A stretch of DNA of 64,000 bases from Thermoanaerobacterium butyriciformans (GCF_017874545.1 NZ_JAGGLT010000001.1:1-64000), one strand, 5' to 3'; shown: positions 1 through 9,176, counted from the stretch's first letter. The notes: generated from the sequence alone by a model not told the origin. Program-made: numbers and translations.

Positions 1-184
1 AAGACTGATAATCAGAATGCGAACGCCATGCGCCCAACATAAAATCACCTCAATAACAAGTAGTATGGTAAAAATACCATCCATTTCGATTATTGGGGCG
101 ATTAAAAAAAGTCAAGATAGAATGCAACCAGATATGTTAAAAGAAGGGAAAAAAACAAAGAAAAAATTCTTACGATGTAAATAA
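1..184 (+). pseudogene. Decayed 3' end of a maltose/maltodextrin-binding protein gene (malE-like)
   Basis: Pieces of the usual C-terminus of a maltose-binding lipoprotein appear in different frames. Frame 1 gives KTDNQNANAMRPT and then a stop at 40-42, resembling the conserved NANAMP segment of MalE proteins. Frame 2, open from 2 to 184, gives IGAIKKSQDRMQPDMLKEG, which resembles the GDAIKKVxDGKxxPxxALKE helix expected next. No single frame contains both. The position just upstream of malF and malG fits malE. The upstream part lies outside the window, so the gene could be functional up to the damage or wholly decayed. The assignment rests on motif resemblance only. Confidence 0.5.
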
Positions 185-325
185 AGATGTAAGTGAATTG
201 GAAATCGAAAAATGATTTCAGAATGAAATTTTGGGGGATAAATTTAAAATATGTCTCCTGAAATTCAGTTATATCAGGCAACAGAAGTTGCCGAGAATAC
301 TCATTATTTTAGAGGAGGACATTTT

Positions 326-1246
326 ATGAAGACAGGAACAAAAATTAGGGACAAATTGACACCTTATGCGTTTTTGTCACCTGCAATATTATCAATGACG
401 GTATTAAGTTTCTTACCTATTGCATATACCATATATATTGCGTTTACCAATTTTAGCCTGAATCACTTTAAACAATATCAATTTGTAGGATTTAAAAACT
501 TTATAGATATTATAAATGGACCGTTAAGAACGGTATTTTTACCAGTGCTTTTATGGACGGTGGTTTTTGCAGCGATAGCAACATTGGCTAATTATGTTAT
601 AGGTTTATTTTTAGCGGTTTTACTCAATAACAAAAATATGTGGGAAACGAATATTTATAGAGCCATACTTATAATTCCATGGGCATTGCCATCAACAATT
701 GCAATATTAGCTTGGCAGGGTCTGTATAATCAAGATTATGGTGGAATAAATACTTTGTTAAGTTACTTGCATATTTCAAAAATACCTTGGCTTACGGATC
801 CGTTCTGGGCAAGAGTGGGAATAATAATTGCCAGTGCGTGGATGGGATATCCTTTTATGATGAATGCATCTTTAGGGGGATTACAAGCGATACCACCAGA
901 ATTATATGAAGTAGCAGATTTGGATGGTGCTACTTGGTTTCAAAAGTTAAGACTTATAACACTTCCTATGCTTATGTCATCAGCGCTGCCACTTATTATC
1001 TCATCATTTGCTTTTAATTTTAATAATTTTGGTTCTGTGTTTTTGATAACTGGTGGAGGTCCTCCAAGAACAGATACAGCTTTTGCTGGTACTACCGATT
1101 TGCTTGTAAGTACTGCTTACAAAATGACGATGCAATTTAATAGATACGATTTAGCATCAGCATTGTCAATAATTATATTTTTGATAATTGGGACATTAAG
1201 CTATGTAAATATGAGGATGACGCATGCATTTGAGGAGGTGGACTAG
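326..1246 (+). CDS. malF: Maltose/maltodextrin ABC transporter permease, MalF type
   Basis: This is a membrane-spanning subunit of a binding-protein-dependent sugar importer; with MalG it forms the channel for maltodextrins. The 306-residue protein has about six hydrophobic segments. The cytoplasmic EAA loop, which contacts the ATPase, is visible near residues 190-215 (ELYEVADLDGATWFQKLRL). I chose ATG 326 because AGAGGAGG sits at 311-318 with ideal spacing; an in-frame ATG at 251 lacks a ribosome site and adds a non-homologous tail. It lacks the long N-terminal extension of the E. coli protein, as is usual in Firmicutes. The operon continues into malG. No ATPase gene is nearby, so a shared MsmX-like ATPase is likely. 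Confidence 0.93.
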   Translation: MKTGTKIRDKLTPYAFLSPAILSMTVLSFLPIAYTIYIAFTNFSLNHFKQYQFVGFKNFIDIINGPLRTVFLPVLLWTVVFAAIATLANYVIGLFLAVLLNNKNMWETNIYRAILIIPWALPSTIAILAWQGLYNQDYGGINTLLSYLHISKIPWLTDPFWARVGIIIASAWMGYPFMMNASLGGLQAIPPELYEVADLDGATWFQKLRLITLPMLMSSALPLIISSFAFNFNNFGSVFLITGGGPPRTDTAFAGTTDLLVSTAYKMTMQFNRYDLASALSIIIFLIIGTLSYVNMRMTHAFEEVD

Positions 1247-1250
1247 ATTG

Positions 1251-2132
1251 ATGGATTCAGCTAATGCAAATATGAATAAAAAGAAATTAAAAGAAGATCG
1301 AAAAATGCGTCCAAATGAGAAAGTCACTTTGTGGGTTAGCAGAGTTATAATCTGGATTTTTATTGTAATAATTCTTTTCCCTGTAGCATGGGTTGTAGGT
1401 GCTTCGTTAGGGACAGGTGATGCTTTCTTCTCCGGTACGATTTTTCCAAAGCAAATAAGCTTTCAAAATTATATAGACTTGTTTCAGAAAACACAACTAT
1501 TAATATGGATAAAAAACAGCATGATTTTGTGCTTTGGTGTGGCGATCATACAATCTATTTTAACATCTACTTCCTCATATGCATTTAGCAGAATGAAATT
1601 CGTTGGAAGAAAAAATGGATTAATGACTCTTTTGATTTTACAGATGTTTCCGACATTTATGTCTTTGCCAGCGATATATGGAATTTTGGCAAAATTAGAT
1701 TTGCTCGATAATTTATATATATTTGTTTTGGTGCTTGCAGGTGGTAGTGCTTTTAATATATGGCTTCTAAAGGGGTATATAGATGGATTGCCAAAAGAAC
1801 TTGATGAAGCAGCATTGGTTGATGGTGCATCGTATTGGCAAATATTTATTAGGATAATATTGCCACTTACTGCACCTATGCTTGTTGTAATATTTTTGTT
1901 TAGCTTTATAGGGACATATAGCGAATTTATATTATCGAGTGCTGTACTGAAATCACCTGAAAGTTATACTGTAGCACTTGGACTGCAAAGATTTATTACA
2001 AATCAATTTTCAGCCCATTGGACATTATTTGCGGCAGCGTCTGTTGTAGCATCATTGCCTCTTGTAATCATATTTATGGCGTTGCAGAGGTATTTGCAGC
2101 AGGGACTTGCAGCTGGTGCTGTAAAAGGATAA
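1251..2132 (+). CDS. malG: Maltose/maltodextrin ABC transporter permease, MalG type
   Basis: This is the second channel subunit of the maltodextrin importer, partner of MalF. It is a 293-residue protein with about six membrane segments and the EAA loop KELDEAALVDGASYWQIF near residues 180-200. The C-terminal GLAAGAVKG ending is typical of the MalG/LacG/MsmG family. GAGGAGG at 1231-1237 overlaps the end of malF; ATG 1251 or TTG 1248 can both serve, and only five bases separate the genes, indicating translational coupling. The charged N-terminal stretch (about 28 residues) before the first membrane helix is slightly long. A strong terminator follows, so malG closes this operon. Confidence 0.93.
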   Translation: MDSANANMNKKKLKEDRKMRPNEKVTLWVSRVIIWIFIVIILFPVAWVVGASLGTGDAFFSGTIFPKQISFQNYIDLFQKTQLLIWIKNSMILCFGVAIIQSILTSTSSYAFSRMKFVGRKNGLMTLLILQMFPTFMSLPAIYGILAKLDLLDNLYIFVLVLAGGSAFNIWLLKGYIDGLPKELDEAALVDGASYWQIFIRIILPLTAPMLVVIFLFSFIGTYSEFILSSAVLKSPESYTVALGLQRFITNQFSAHWTLFAAASVVASLPLVIIFMALQRYLQQGLAAGAVKG

Positions 2133-2158
2133 AATGTTACACATGGAACAAATTGTAA

Positions 2159-2186
2159 ACACTGGAATACATTCCAGTGTTTTTTG
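2159..2186 (+). terminator. Rho-independent terminator after malG
   Basis: A perfect 10-bp inverted repeat (ACACTGGAAT / ATTCCAGTGT) with a two-base gap is followed by six T. It lies 27 bases after the malG stop and closes the transporter operon. Confidence 0.9.
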
Positions 2187-2251
2187 TATATTATGGTCGT
2201 TTAATGTTAAAAATAATAGTGTTTTATTATTAAATTATTTGGAGGTAAGAG

Positions 2252-3235
2252 ATGAGTAAAAAAGTTGGTATTCCAAAAGGGCTTTTATACTACAACTTTT
2301 ATCCTATGTGGAAAGCATTTTTTGAAGAACTGGGCGCTGAAGTGGTTACTTCCAGTGATACATGCAAAAAAATAATTGATGATGGTGTCAAGACTTGTGT
2401 AGATGAAACCTGCCTTCCTGTAAAGACATTTATGGGTCATGTGATTGATTTGAAGGGAAAAGGCGTTGATTATATTTTTGTTCCAAGAGTCATAAGCGTA
2501 GAAAGGCGTAGATATCTCTGCTCAAAATTTTTAGGGTTACCTGACTTAGTGAGAAATCTGATTTCGGATTTGCCGCCAATAATAGATATGAAGATTGATT
2601 TTTACCGTGGCGATGATTTTATGAAAAAAGAAATTTTGAGAGTTGGCAAATTGTTTATTAACGATATCAGTAAAATTAAAGGCGCATACGAAAAATCTTT
2701 AAAAATGCAAAGGACTTTTGAATGCATTATTAGAGAAGGATTTTCAAATACAGAAGCAATAAAAATTATGGAAGGGGAAAAATTAGATGCAAATACAAAA
2801 GGGGATTTAAAAATAGCCTTATTAGCCCATTCCTACGACATAATGGATGATTATTTATCTATGGGGTTGATAAATAGGCTTAAGAATATGGGAGCTTATG
2901 TGCTTACGACAAATATGATAGAAAGGGATAAAATTGAAAAGGGCGCCAGCAAACTTCAAAAAGATTTATTTTGGAATTATGGAAGGGATATTTTAGGTGC
3001 AGGTAAATATTTTATCGAGAGTGAAGACGTGGATGGTGTAATTTCTGTTTCAGCATTTGGATGTGGACCAGACTCTATCACTGAAGATCTTTTAGAAAGA
3101 GATTATAAAAGAGATGGTAGGATTCCATTTATGTCCATAACTATTGATGAACATACTGGTGAGGCAGGTCTAAATACTAGGATAGAAGCATTTATTGATT
3201 TGTTAAGATGGCGCAAAGGAGAGATTATGGCATGA
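2252..3235 (+). CDS. CoA-substrate-specific enzyme activase-related protein (DUF2229 / COG3581-like)
   Basis: This 327-residue protein belongs to the family related to 2-hydroxyacyl-CoA dehydratase components and their activators, which handle Fe-S clusters. Visible family signatures are the N-terminal VGIPKGLLYYNFYPMW, cysteine motifs DETCLPVKTFMGH and FGCGP, and the C-terminal DEHTGEAGLNTRIEAF. No acyl-CoA dehydratase gene is near, so the substrate is unknown. GGAGG precedes the ATG by about eight bases. It overlaps the next gene by four bases (ATGA), and the two share the C-terminal motif, so they probably form a heteromer. An Fe-S protein role is inferred from the conserved cysteines. Confidence 0.75.
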   Translation: MSKKVGIPKGLLYYNFYPMWKAFFEELGAEVVTSSDTCKKIIDDGVKTCVDETCLPVKTFMGHVIDLKGKGVDYIFVPRVISVERRRYLCSKFLGLPDLVRNLISDLPPIIDMKIDFYRGDDFMKKEILRVGKLFINDISKIKGAYEKSLKMQRTFECIIREGFSNTEAIKIMEGEKLDANTKGDLKIALLAHSYDIMDDYLSMGLINRLKNMGAYVLTTNMIERDKIEKGASKLQKDLFWNYGRDILGAGKYFIESEDVDGVISVSAFGCGPDSITEDLLERDYKRDGRIPFMSITIDEHTGEAGLNTRIEAFIDLLRWRKGEIMA

Positions 3236-4314
3236 AAATAACATATCCACATATGGGTTCGTTAAATATGATATTAAAGACGATGTTTGAAGGAATCAAT
3301 GTAGAAGTTGTGGAGCCGCCACCTGTGACTAATAAAACCCTGTCAATTGGAGTAAAATATTCACCTGAGTTTGTCTGTCTTCCATATAAGATAAATCTGG
3401 GGAATTTTATAGAAGCACTTGAAAATGGTGCTGATACTATAATAATGTTGGGTGGCATAGGACCTTGCAGGTTTGGCTATTATGGGCAAGCACAAAAAGA
3501 AACATTGATAGATTTAGGATATAAGTTTAACATGATAATATTAGATCCGCCTCATGGAAGGTTAGTTGATTTTTTAAAAGAACTTTCATCGTATTTTCCA
3601 GACGTATATTGGAAAGATGCTTTGAAGGCTTTTATTTTTGCTGTTCAAAAAATGATAATTGCTGATAAATTCGAAAAGAAACTTTTGATTTTAAGAGCAC
3701 ATGAAAATAGATCAGGAATTACGACTAAAATTTTTGAAGACTACATGGAAAAAATAAAAAATGCGAAAAACAAAAAAGAGCTAGATAGCATTTACAAAGA
3801 AGGCTTGGAAAAGTTAAGACAAAATGCAACCATAAAAAGGGAAATTCAGCTTAAAGTCGCTTTAGTAGGGGAAATATATCTTATGCTGGAACCTTTTTCT
3901 AATTTAGATATTTTAAAATCGTTGAATGAATTAGGCATAGAAGTTACTAAAACTGATTTTCTCTCTGATTATTTAATAAACAGTGCTTTTAAATTGCCTC
4001 AGAGAATGGAATTTAAAAAATATGCCCATGGGTATTTAGAAAGGGATATTGGTGGTCATGGTTTAAATACAGTTGCAAACACTGTAAAATATGCAGAAAA
4101 AAATTACGATGGAATAATACAGATTTTTCCTTTTACGTGTACGCCTGAAATTGTCGCACAGGGAATAATCGCCAAAGTAAGCAGTGATAAAAACATACCG
4201 GTTATGTCACTAAGCTATGATGAAAAAACCGGTGAAGCAGGGTATCAGACGAGATTAGAGGCATTTAAAGATTTATTGGAGAGACGGAGATTGAAAAATA
4301 TAAAAAAATATTAA
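3232..4314 (+). CDS. CoA-substrate-specific enzyme activase-related protein (COG3580-like), partner of the preceding gene
   Basis: This 360-residue protein is the companion of the preceding DUF2229-type protein. Its start ATG 3232 overlaps the upstream stop as ATGA, with GGAGAG just before it; an upstream in-frame ATG at 3208 lies inside the previous gene and is less likely. Conserved cysteines occur in FVCLPYKINLGNF, GGIGPCRFGYYG and FPFTCTPEI. The C-terminal DEKTGEAGYQTRLEAFKDLL matches that of its neighbour, pointing to ancient duplication. Fused or paired forms occur in many clostridia. The biochemical reaction is not known to me; an ATP-independent Fe-S accessory role is a guess. Confidence 0.72.
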   Translation: MKITYPHMGSLNMILKTMFEGINVEVVEPPPVTNKTLSIGVKYSPEFVCLPYKINLGNFIEALENGADTIIMLGGIGPCRFGYYGQAQKETLIDLGYKFNMIILDPPHGRLVDFLKELSSYFPDVYWKDALKAFIFAVQKMIIADKFEKKLLILRAHENRSGITTKIFEDYMEKIKNAKNKKELDSIYKEGLEKLRQNATIKREIQLKVALVGEIYLMLEPFSNLDILKSLNELGIEVTKTDFLSDYLINSAFKLPQRMEFKKYAHGYLERDIGGHGLNTVANTVKYAEKNYDGIIQIFPFTCTPEIVAQGIIAKVSSDKNIPVMSLSYDEKTGEAGYQTRLEAFKDLLERRRLKNIKKY

Positions 4315-4414
4315 ATTTTTTATCTGGATATCGAAAAAATTATAAATTATTGGTATACTTATATTTGTATATAAATAGATTATTTTTATGGAAGATCGAC
4401 GATGAGGTGATTTT

Positions 4415-5233
4415 ATGAATGAACTTGGTGATATACTTAAAAATGCGAGATTAAAAAAAGGCATGACACTTGACGATCTTCAGGAGATTACGAAAATTCG
4501 CACGAGATATTTGAAAGCTATAGAAGATGGTGACTTTAATGTAATACCAGCTTTAGTTTATGCAAAAGGGTTTGTTAAAAGCTATGCAGAGGCTGTAGGT
4601 TTAGATGCTGGTGAACTGTTAAAAAAGTATAGCTATCTTTTTGAGGAACCTAAAGAAAAGGATGATGTAGCACAATATGTGACTACACCTTTAGAAGAAG
4701 AAAGCTCTTTTGATCTATCGGTACTCCTGAGAAGGTTTATAAAGCCATTTATAGGGGTTTTAGTGGTGTGCCTTTTCGCCTTTGGCATATATTACATGGT
4801 GAGCCAGATAAATAAAGGACTGGCGCCTCTTCCAAGTACAGAGCAAAGCACGAATAACACTACTCATAAGTCACAAAATCAAAATAAAAATAATACTACT
4901 TCAAATGATGTCTATAGCAATAACGAGAAGACAACTACGTTTAATTTGGTAAACAGCACAAAAAGCGAATTCGATTATAAAGTCTCACCTGTTGCTGATT
5001 CATACAAAGTCGATCTGTCTGTACCTGGACAAAAATGCTGGGTTAGTGTGAAGGTGGATGGTGTCAATACCTATCAGTATTTGATGACATCAGGCATGAT
5101 AAAAACTTTTGATGTCAAAAATGACATAGAAATCTTGATGGGAAATCCGCCAGATGCTAAAATAACAGTAGATGGCAAAGAAATACCACATATCGATATT
5201 CCAGCACCAGTAACTGTAAAACTTGAAAAATGA
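4415..5233 (+). CDS. rodZ: RodZ-like helix-turn-helix membrane protein
   Basis: This bitopic membrane protein probably links the MreB cytoskeleton to the cell-wall elongation machinery. The 272-residue protein has an N-terminal Xre-like helix-turn-helix (about residues 1-70: LGDILKNARLKKGMTLDDLQ, IRTRYLKAIEDGDF). One membrane helix (about residues 108-128) follows, then an Asn/Thr/Lys-rich linker and a C-terminal DUF4115-type beta domain. GAGGTG lies before ATG 4415. This domain order is characteristic of RodZ/YmfM. It is unusual here to find it beside amylolytic genes rather than near pgsA/cinA. The next gene starts 14 bases downstream. Confidence 0.85.
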   Translation: MNELGDILKNARLKKGMTLDDLQEITKIRTRYLKAIEDGDFNVIPALVYAKGFVKSYAEAVGLDAGELLKKYSYLFEEPKEKDDVAQYVTTPLEEESSFDLSVLLRRFIKPFIGVLVVCLFAFGIYYMVSQINKGLAPLPSTEQSTNNTTHKSQNQNKNNTTSNDVYSNNEKTTTFNLVNSTKSEFDYKVSPVADSYKVDLSVPGQKCWVSVKVDGVNTYQYLMTSGMIKTFDVKNDIEILMGNPPDAKITVDGKEIPHIDIPAPVTVKLEK

Positions 5234-5247
5234 GAGAGGGGTATTGT

Positions 5248-6972
5248 ATGATAAGACAAGCTATATATCACAAAAGTGATGTTCCGTTTGCATATCCTTT
5301 AAATAAGGATGAGCTTCATATAGTCTTAAGGACTGCTTCTACAGATATAAAAAGATGTTACATTTTTTATCGTGACAGGTATGATTGGATGGGTAAGTTC
5401 AAAGTAAAAGAGATGTTTTTAACTCAATCAAATGATTTATTCGATTATTATGAAACGACACTTAAATTAAACAAGAAATTTGTATACTTTTTTTACCTAA
5501 TATCTAAGATGAATGAAAAAGTCTTCTATACAGAGTCAGGTTTTTATGAGGAGAGGCCAGAAAAAAGTTTCCATGGATTTTTCCAGTTTCCTTACATATG
5601 CGATATGGATGTTTTTTTTGCACCAAAATGGACAAGCGATTGCATTGTATATCAAATATTCCCTGATAGGTTCAACAATGGGGATAAATCAAATGATCCA
5701 GAGAATGTGAGACCTTGGGGTGAGAGACCTGAACCAACTACATTTTTTGGAGGAGATATTCAGGGGATTATTGATAAAATTGGATATCTTAAGGAACTTG
5801 GAATTAATGCAATATATATGACGCCAATATTTTTGTCACCTTCTACACATAAATATAATACAACAGATTATTATAAAATAGATCCTCATTTTGGTGATAC
5901 ACAAAAGGCAAAAGAATTAATTGATAAATGCCATAAAAATGAGATAAGAGTGATTTTTGATGCTGTCTTCAATCATTGTGGCTATGACTTTTTCGCATTT
6001 CAAGACGTAATTAAGAATGGGAAAGATTCAAAATATTGGGATTGGTTTAACGTATATGAATGGCCTATAAAAACAATACCTCTTCCATCATATGAGGCTT
6101 TTGCGGATCATGAATGGAGAATGCCGAAGCTTATGACTAAAAATCCTGATGTGCAGGAGTACTTGCTTAATGTTGCTGAATATTGGATTAAAGAAGTAGG
6201 CATTGATGGTTGGAGGCTTGACGTTGCAAATGAAATAGACCATCATTTTTGGAGAAGATTTAGGGAGACTGTGAAAAAAGCGAAGCATGATGCTATAATT
6301 GTCGGCGAGGTTATGCATGATGCATCACCTTGGCTTTATGGCGATCAGTTTGATAGTGTCATGAATTATCCTTTTAAGAATGCTCTTGTTGACTTTTTTG
6401 CAAAGAGAAGCATAGATGCAAAGCAATTTAACACTATTATGACTGAACAGTTGATGAGGCATATGGACGGTGTTAATAGGGCTATGCTAAACCTGATAGG
6501 AAGCCATGATACAGAGAGATTTTTGACAATGTGCAATGGCATGGTAGTGCGGATGAAGTTGGCTCTTGTATTTCAATTTACATATATTGGAGTTCCATAT
6601 ATATATTATGGGGATGAAGTTGGTATGGTTGGTGGTTATGATCCTGATTGTAGAAGATGTATGATTTGGAATGAAGAAAAACAAAACTTGAAGTTATTCA
6701 ATTTTTATAAAAGGCTTATTTCTTTGAGAAAGGAAAATGAAGAACTAAGATATGGAACATACAAGACACTATATGCGAGAGATGGAATTATAAGTTTCAA
6801 AAGGGAATACAAAGGTAAATCGATTATTGTGATAATAAATAATAGCAGCAAAGAGCATTCAATATTATTAAATGGTGTACAAGGGAAGATAGATATTTTA
6901 GGAATGGGTAAGATAAAAATAAAGGGTAAAATTATATCATTAGAGCCAAACTGTGCCTATATTTTGAAATAA
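5248..6972 (+). CDS. Cyclomaltodextrinase / neopullulanase-type alpha-glycosidase (GH13_20)
   Basis: This is a cytoplasmic glycoside hydrolase that opens cyclodextrins and cleaves maltodextrins or pullulan. The 574-residue protein has an N-terminal carbohydrate-binding beta domain (about 1-125), a TIM barrel, and a C-terminal beta domain. With the start at ATG 5248 (AGAGAGGGG at 5233-5241), the catalytic residues are the nucleophile Asp325 (GWRLDV), acid/base Glu354 (VGEV) and Asp421 (GSHDTE). These are the numbers known for the Thermoanaerobacter ethanolicus enzyme, which supports the chosen start. There is no signal peptide, so it acts on imported dextrins, consistent with the adjacent malFG. 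Neopullulanase and maltogenic amylase activities cannot be separated by sequence. Confidence 0.93.
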   Translation: MIRQAIYHKSDVPFAYPLNKDELHIVLRTASTDIKRCYIFYRDRYDWMGKFKVKEMFLTQSNDLFDYYETTLKLNKKFVYFFYLISKMNEKVFYTESGFYEERPEKSFHGFFQFPYICDMDVFFAPKWTSDCIVYQIFPDRFNNGDKSNDPENVRPWGERPEPTTFFGGDIQGIIDKIGYLKELGINAIYMTPIFLSPSTHKYNTTDYYKIDPHFGDTQKAKELIDKCHKNEIRVIFDAVFNHCGYDFFAFQDVIKNGKDSKYWDWFNVYEWPIKTIPLPSYEAFADHEWRMPKLMTKNPDVQEYLLNVAEYWIKEVGIDGWRLDVANEIDHHFWRRFRETVKKAKHDAIIVGEVMHDASPWLYGDQFDSVMNYPFKNALVDFFAKRSIDAKQFNTIMTEQLMRHMDGVNRAMLNLIGSHDTERFLTMCNGMVVRMKLALVFQFTYIGVPYIYYGDEVGMVGGYDPDCRRCMIWNEEKQNLKLFNFYKRLISLRKENEELRYGTYKTLYARDGIISFKREYKGKSIIVIINNSSKEHSILLNGVQGKIDILGMGKIKIKGKIISLEPNCAYILK

Positions 6973-7007
6973 TTTAATGAATATTTTAAGTTAATCTTTA
7001 TGGAATA

Positions 7008-7030
7008 AAGCCGGACTTTTTGTCCGGCTT
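7008..7030. terminator. Bidirectional terminator between convergent genes
   Basis: A 9-bp perfect inverted repeat, AAGCCGGAC / GTCCGGCTT, has a five-T loop. It lies between the convergent cyclomaltodextrinase and glycogen phosphorylase genes. The T-rich tract is weak on both sides, but no other stop signal exists in the 72-bp gap. Confidence 0.7.
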
Positions 7031-7044
7031 AAATCATGGGATAT

Positions 7045-8664
7045 TTAATGTTTTGCATACATTAATTCGTAGTATTCTTTAAGCATTCTATTTGCTGAAA
7101 AGGCATCATAGGTTGTTCTAATGCTTTCTCTCATCATATTTTCCCATTTTTCCTTATCGTTATAATATGTTGGTACAACTTTATTTAACAGTACATCGTA
7201 CAATGCTTCAAGGTCGTGCTTGTCTAAAATTTCTACATCATTAGATTCAAATCCATCGCCAAATTGCCAGCCATTTACACCGTCAATGCAAGCTTCAGGC
7301 CACCAACCATCTAAAATACTTAAGTTTAATACACCGTTCATAGCAGCTTTCATGCCAGATGTACCACTTGCTTCCTTTGGCCTTCGAGGATTGTTAAGCC
7401 AAACATCGGAACCTCTTGTCAACATTTTGCCTATTGTCATATCATAATCTGGAAGAAATACGACGCTTTCTGGGTATTTTCTGGTCATCTCAATTAGTTT
7501 TGCTACGATTTTTTTTCCAACATCGTCTAAAGGATGTCCTTTTCCGGAAAACACCATTTGTATTTTTCTTGATTTTAAGTATTCACCTATAACTTCATCA
7601 TTTGTGAAAATAAGGTCACTTCTCTTGTAAGGAGCAGCTCTTCTTGAAAAGCCTATTAACAATTTATCAGAATCAAGTTTTACACCAGTGCGATCATATA
7701 CAAAATCAATTAATTCTTGCTTTATTATATTATGTGTTTTCAGGAGATTTTCACCTTTATTGTATGCTTCCGTGATTCTACTATCTACCCATGTTTTTCT
7801 GTCAATACCGTTTGTAATTGATATGATTGGAGCTGCATTATCAACATGTGCCCACATTTTATTTGCCGTTTGTCCGTGTAGTTTTGCGACACCGTTTGCA
7901 ATTCGTGAAAGTCTTAGCCCTGCAACAGTCATATTAAAAGGAACTCCGCCTATTTGAGCCATTTGCTCAATTGTTAGACCGTTGTTTGCACCCATGTACA
8001 TGAGAAGCTCTATGTTGTGAGATTCGTTCCCTTCAATTACAGGTGTATGTGTTGTAAATACAACTTCTTGTCGTGTTGCATTCCATGCTTCATTAAACGT
8101 CATATTTTTATTTTCCATTTTTTCTCGTATAAGTTCTAATGCTGCTAATGCGGCATGGCCTTCATTAAAGTGATAGACATCGACGTCGATTCCCAATGCT
8201 CTTAAAGCTCTTACGCCACCGATTCCAAGCACGATTTCCTGTGCAACTCTTTCTTCGCCAAACCACCCGTAAAGTTGTCCTGTTATCCATCTATCTCCAT
8301 TTTCAGGTATGTCTGTATCTAAAAGATACAGCGGTGCATTGTCAAAACTATCTACAAGCCAGACTTTACAGTATACATCTTGATTTCTAATTTTAACTTT
8401 TACTTTTACACCTGTATCTTTTAGAAAATCGTACTTGTAGTTATGATATGCATCATAAGGATAACCGTCTTCGCCTATATGCTGTTCTGTATAACCTTGT
8501 TTCCACAGGATGCCGATGCCTACAAGAGGCATGCCAAGTTCTTTTGCGGCTTTCAAATGATCACCTGCTAAGATTCCAAGTCCTCCAGCGTAAAGTTTAA
8601 AATCCGAATGAAGTCCGTATTCCATGCAAAAGTATGCTACTCTTGGAAGTTTTTCTCTGTCCAT
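7045..8664 (-). CDS. glgP: Alpha-glucan (maltodextrin/glycogen) phosphorylase, short GT35 type
   Basis: This enzyme phosphorolyses the non-reducing ends of alpha-1,4-glucans to glucose 1-phosphate, using pyridoxal phosphate. The protein has 539 residues, the short bacterial/archaeal form lacking the N-terminal regulatory extension of the 800-residue enzymes. The family start motif VAYFCMEYGLHSDFKLYAGG is at residues 9-28. The PLP-lysine region EASGTSGMKAAMNG is near residue 430. ATG 8664 is preceded by AAGGAGG. It works downstream of the maltodextrin importer and cyclomaltodextrinase. Its promoter carries a probable sugar-responsive operator (8719-8732). Confidence 0.93.
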   Translation of the reverse strand: MDREKLPRVAYFCMEYGLHSDFKLYAGGLGILAGDHLKAAKELGMPLVGIGILWKQGYTEQHIGEDGYPYDAYHNYKYDFLKDTGVKVKVKIRNQDVYCKVWLVDSFDNAPLYLLDTDIPENGDRWITGQLYGWFGEERVAQEIVLGIGGVRALRALGIDVDVYHFNEGHAALAALELIREKMENKNMTFNEAWNATRQEVVFTTHTPVIEGNESHNIELLMYMGANNGLTIEQMAQIGGVPFNMTVAGLRLSRIANGVAKLHGQTANKMWAHVDNAAPIISITNGIDRKTWVDSRITEAYNKGENLLKTHNIIKQELIDFVYDRTGVKLDSDKLLIGFSRRAAPYKRSDLIFTNDEVIGEYLKSRKIQMVFSGKGHPLDDVGKKIVAKLIEMTRKYPESVVFLPDYDMTIGKMLTRGSDVWLNNPRRPKEASGTSGMKAAMNGVLNLSILDGWWPEACIDGVNGWQFGDGFESNDVEILDKHDLEALYDVLLNKVVPTYYNDKEKWENMMRESIRTTYDAFSANRMLKEYYELMYAKH

Positions 8665-8694
8665 TTTATACCTCCTTATAGAACTTTTAAGTAT

Positions 8695-8732
8695 ATTATA
8701 ATATTAAAAAATCAACAATGCAATTGGTTGCA
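8695..8732 (-). promoter_or_regulatory. glgP promoter with cre/LacI-type operator over the -35 box
   Basis: On the minus strand, TTGCAT (-35), 17 bases and TATAAT (-10) make a near-consensus sigma-A promoter about 30 bases before the phosphorylase start. The palindrome TGCAATTGGTTGCA (8719-8732) overlaps the -35 box and matches the catabolite-response consensus TGNAANCGNTNNCA at all but one fixed position. This placement predicts repression. CcpA or a MalR-like LacI-family protein could be the binder; HPr with Ser46 is encoded nearby. Confidence 0.65.
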
Positions 8733-8852
8733 CAAAAACTTTATAGTCAAATAGATGCTTAAGTAACCTTATTTGAGATTTGTGAATATTATGCAGTATA
8801 TATTAAAATATGGCTAAATGCCATCTTTCCATATTGTAATTGGGGTGAGAGT

Positions 8853-9089
8853 ATGGAGGCAAAAGGGAGATACGGAAGAGATTATCAGTATTACAAGGAA
8901 TACGAAAAGCTGTATGGAAGCTTTGATATTTTCAGATTCTTAACTGCAAAAAAATTAAATGAACTAGGAGAATACGAGGAATGGAAGGACTATAAAGAAT
9001 TCAAAGAGTGGCTTTCATCAAAGGAAAAATTTGATTGGAAAGATTCTAAAGATTATCTTGATTGGGAAATCAGAAAATTAAATTCATAA
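8853..9089 (+). CDS. Small charged protein of unknown function, rich in Tyr, Trp and Lys
   Basis: I do not recognise this 78-residue protein. It is rich in Lys, Glu and aromatic residues. A loosely repeated acidic-aromatic pattern occurs in its second half (EWKDYKEFKEW, FDWKDSKDYLDWE). No signal peptide or membrane segment is visible. A ribosome site (GGGGTGAGAG) precedes ATG 8853. It stands alone between the divergent phosphorylase gene and whiA, with its own strong terminator, so it is likely a real single-gene unit. Base composition matches the neighbouring core genes. Confidence 0.7.
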   Translation: MEAKGRYGRDYQYYKEYEKLYGSFDIFRFLTAKKLNELGEYEEWKDYKEFKEWLSSKEKFDWKDSKDYLDWEIRKLNS

Positions 9090-9100
9090 ATAATTTTTGT

Positions 9101-9131
9101 ACTCCTATAAAAATTTATAGGAGTTTTTTTT
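9101..9131 (+). terminator. Rho-independent terminator after the small charged protein
   Basis: An 11-bp perfect inverted repeat (ACTCCTATAAA / TTTATAGGAGT) with a two-base gap is followed by a run of eight T. Confidence 0.92.
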
Positions 9132-9176
9132 AGAATTATGTAGTATAATAAACTTAGGACTTGCGAGGTGAATTAT

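Noticed and set aside
251-325. In-frame extension of malF from ATG 251
   Set aside because: No ribosome site before 251, while AGAGGAGG stands correctly before ATG 326; the extra 25 residues do not look like part of a permease.
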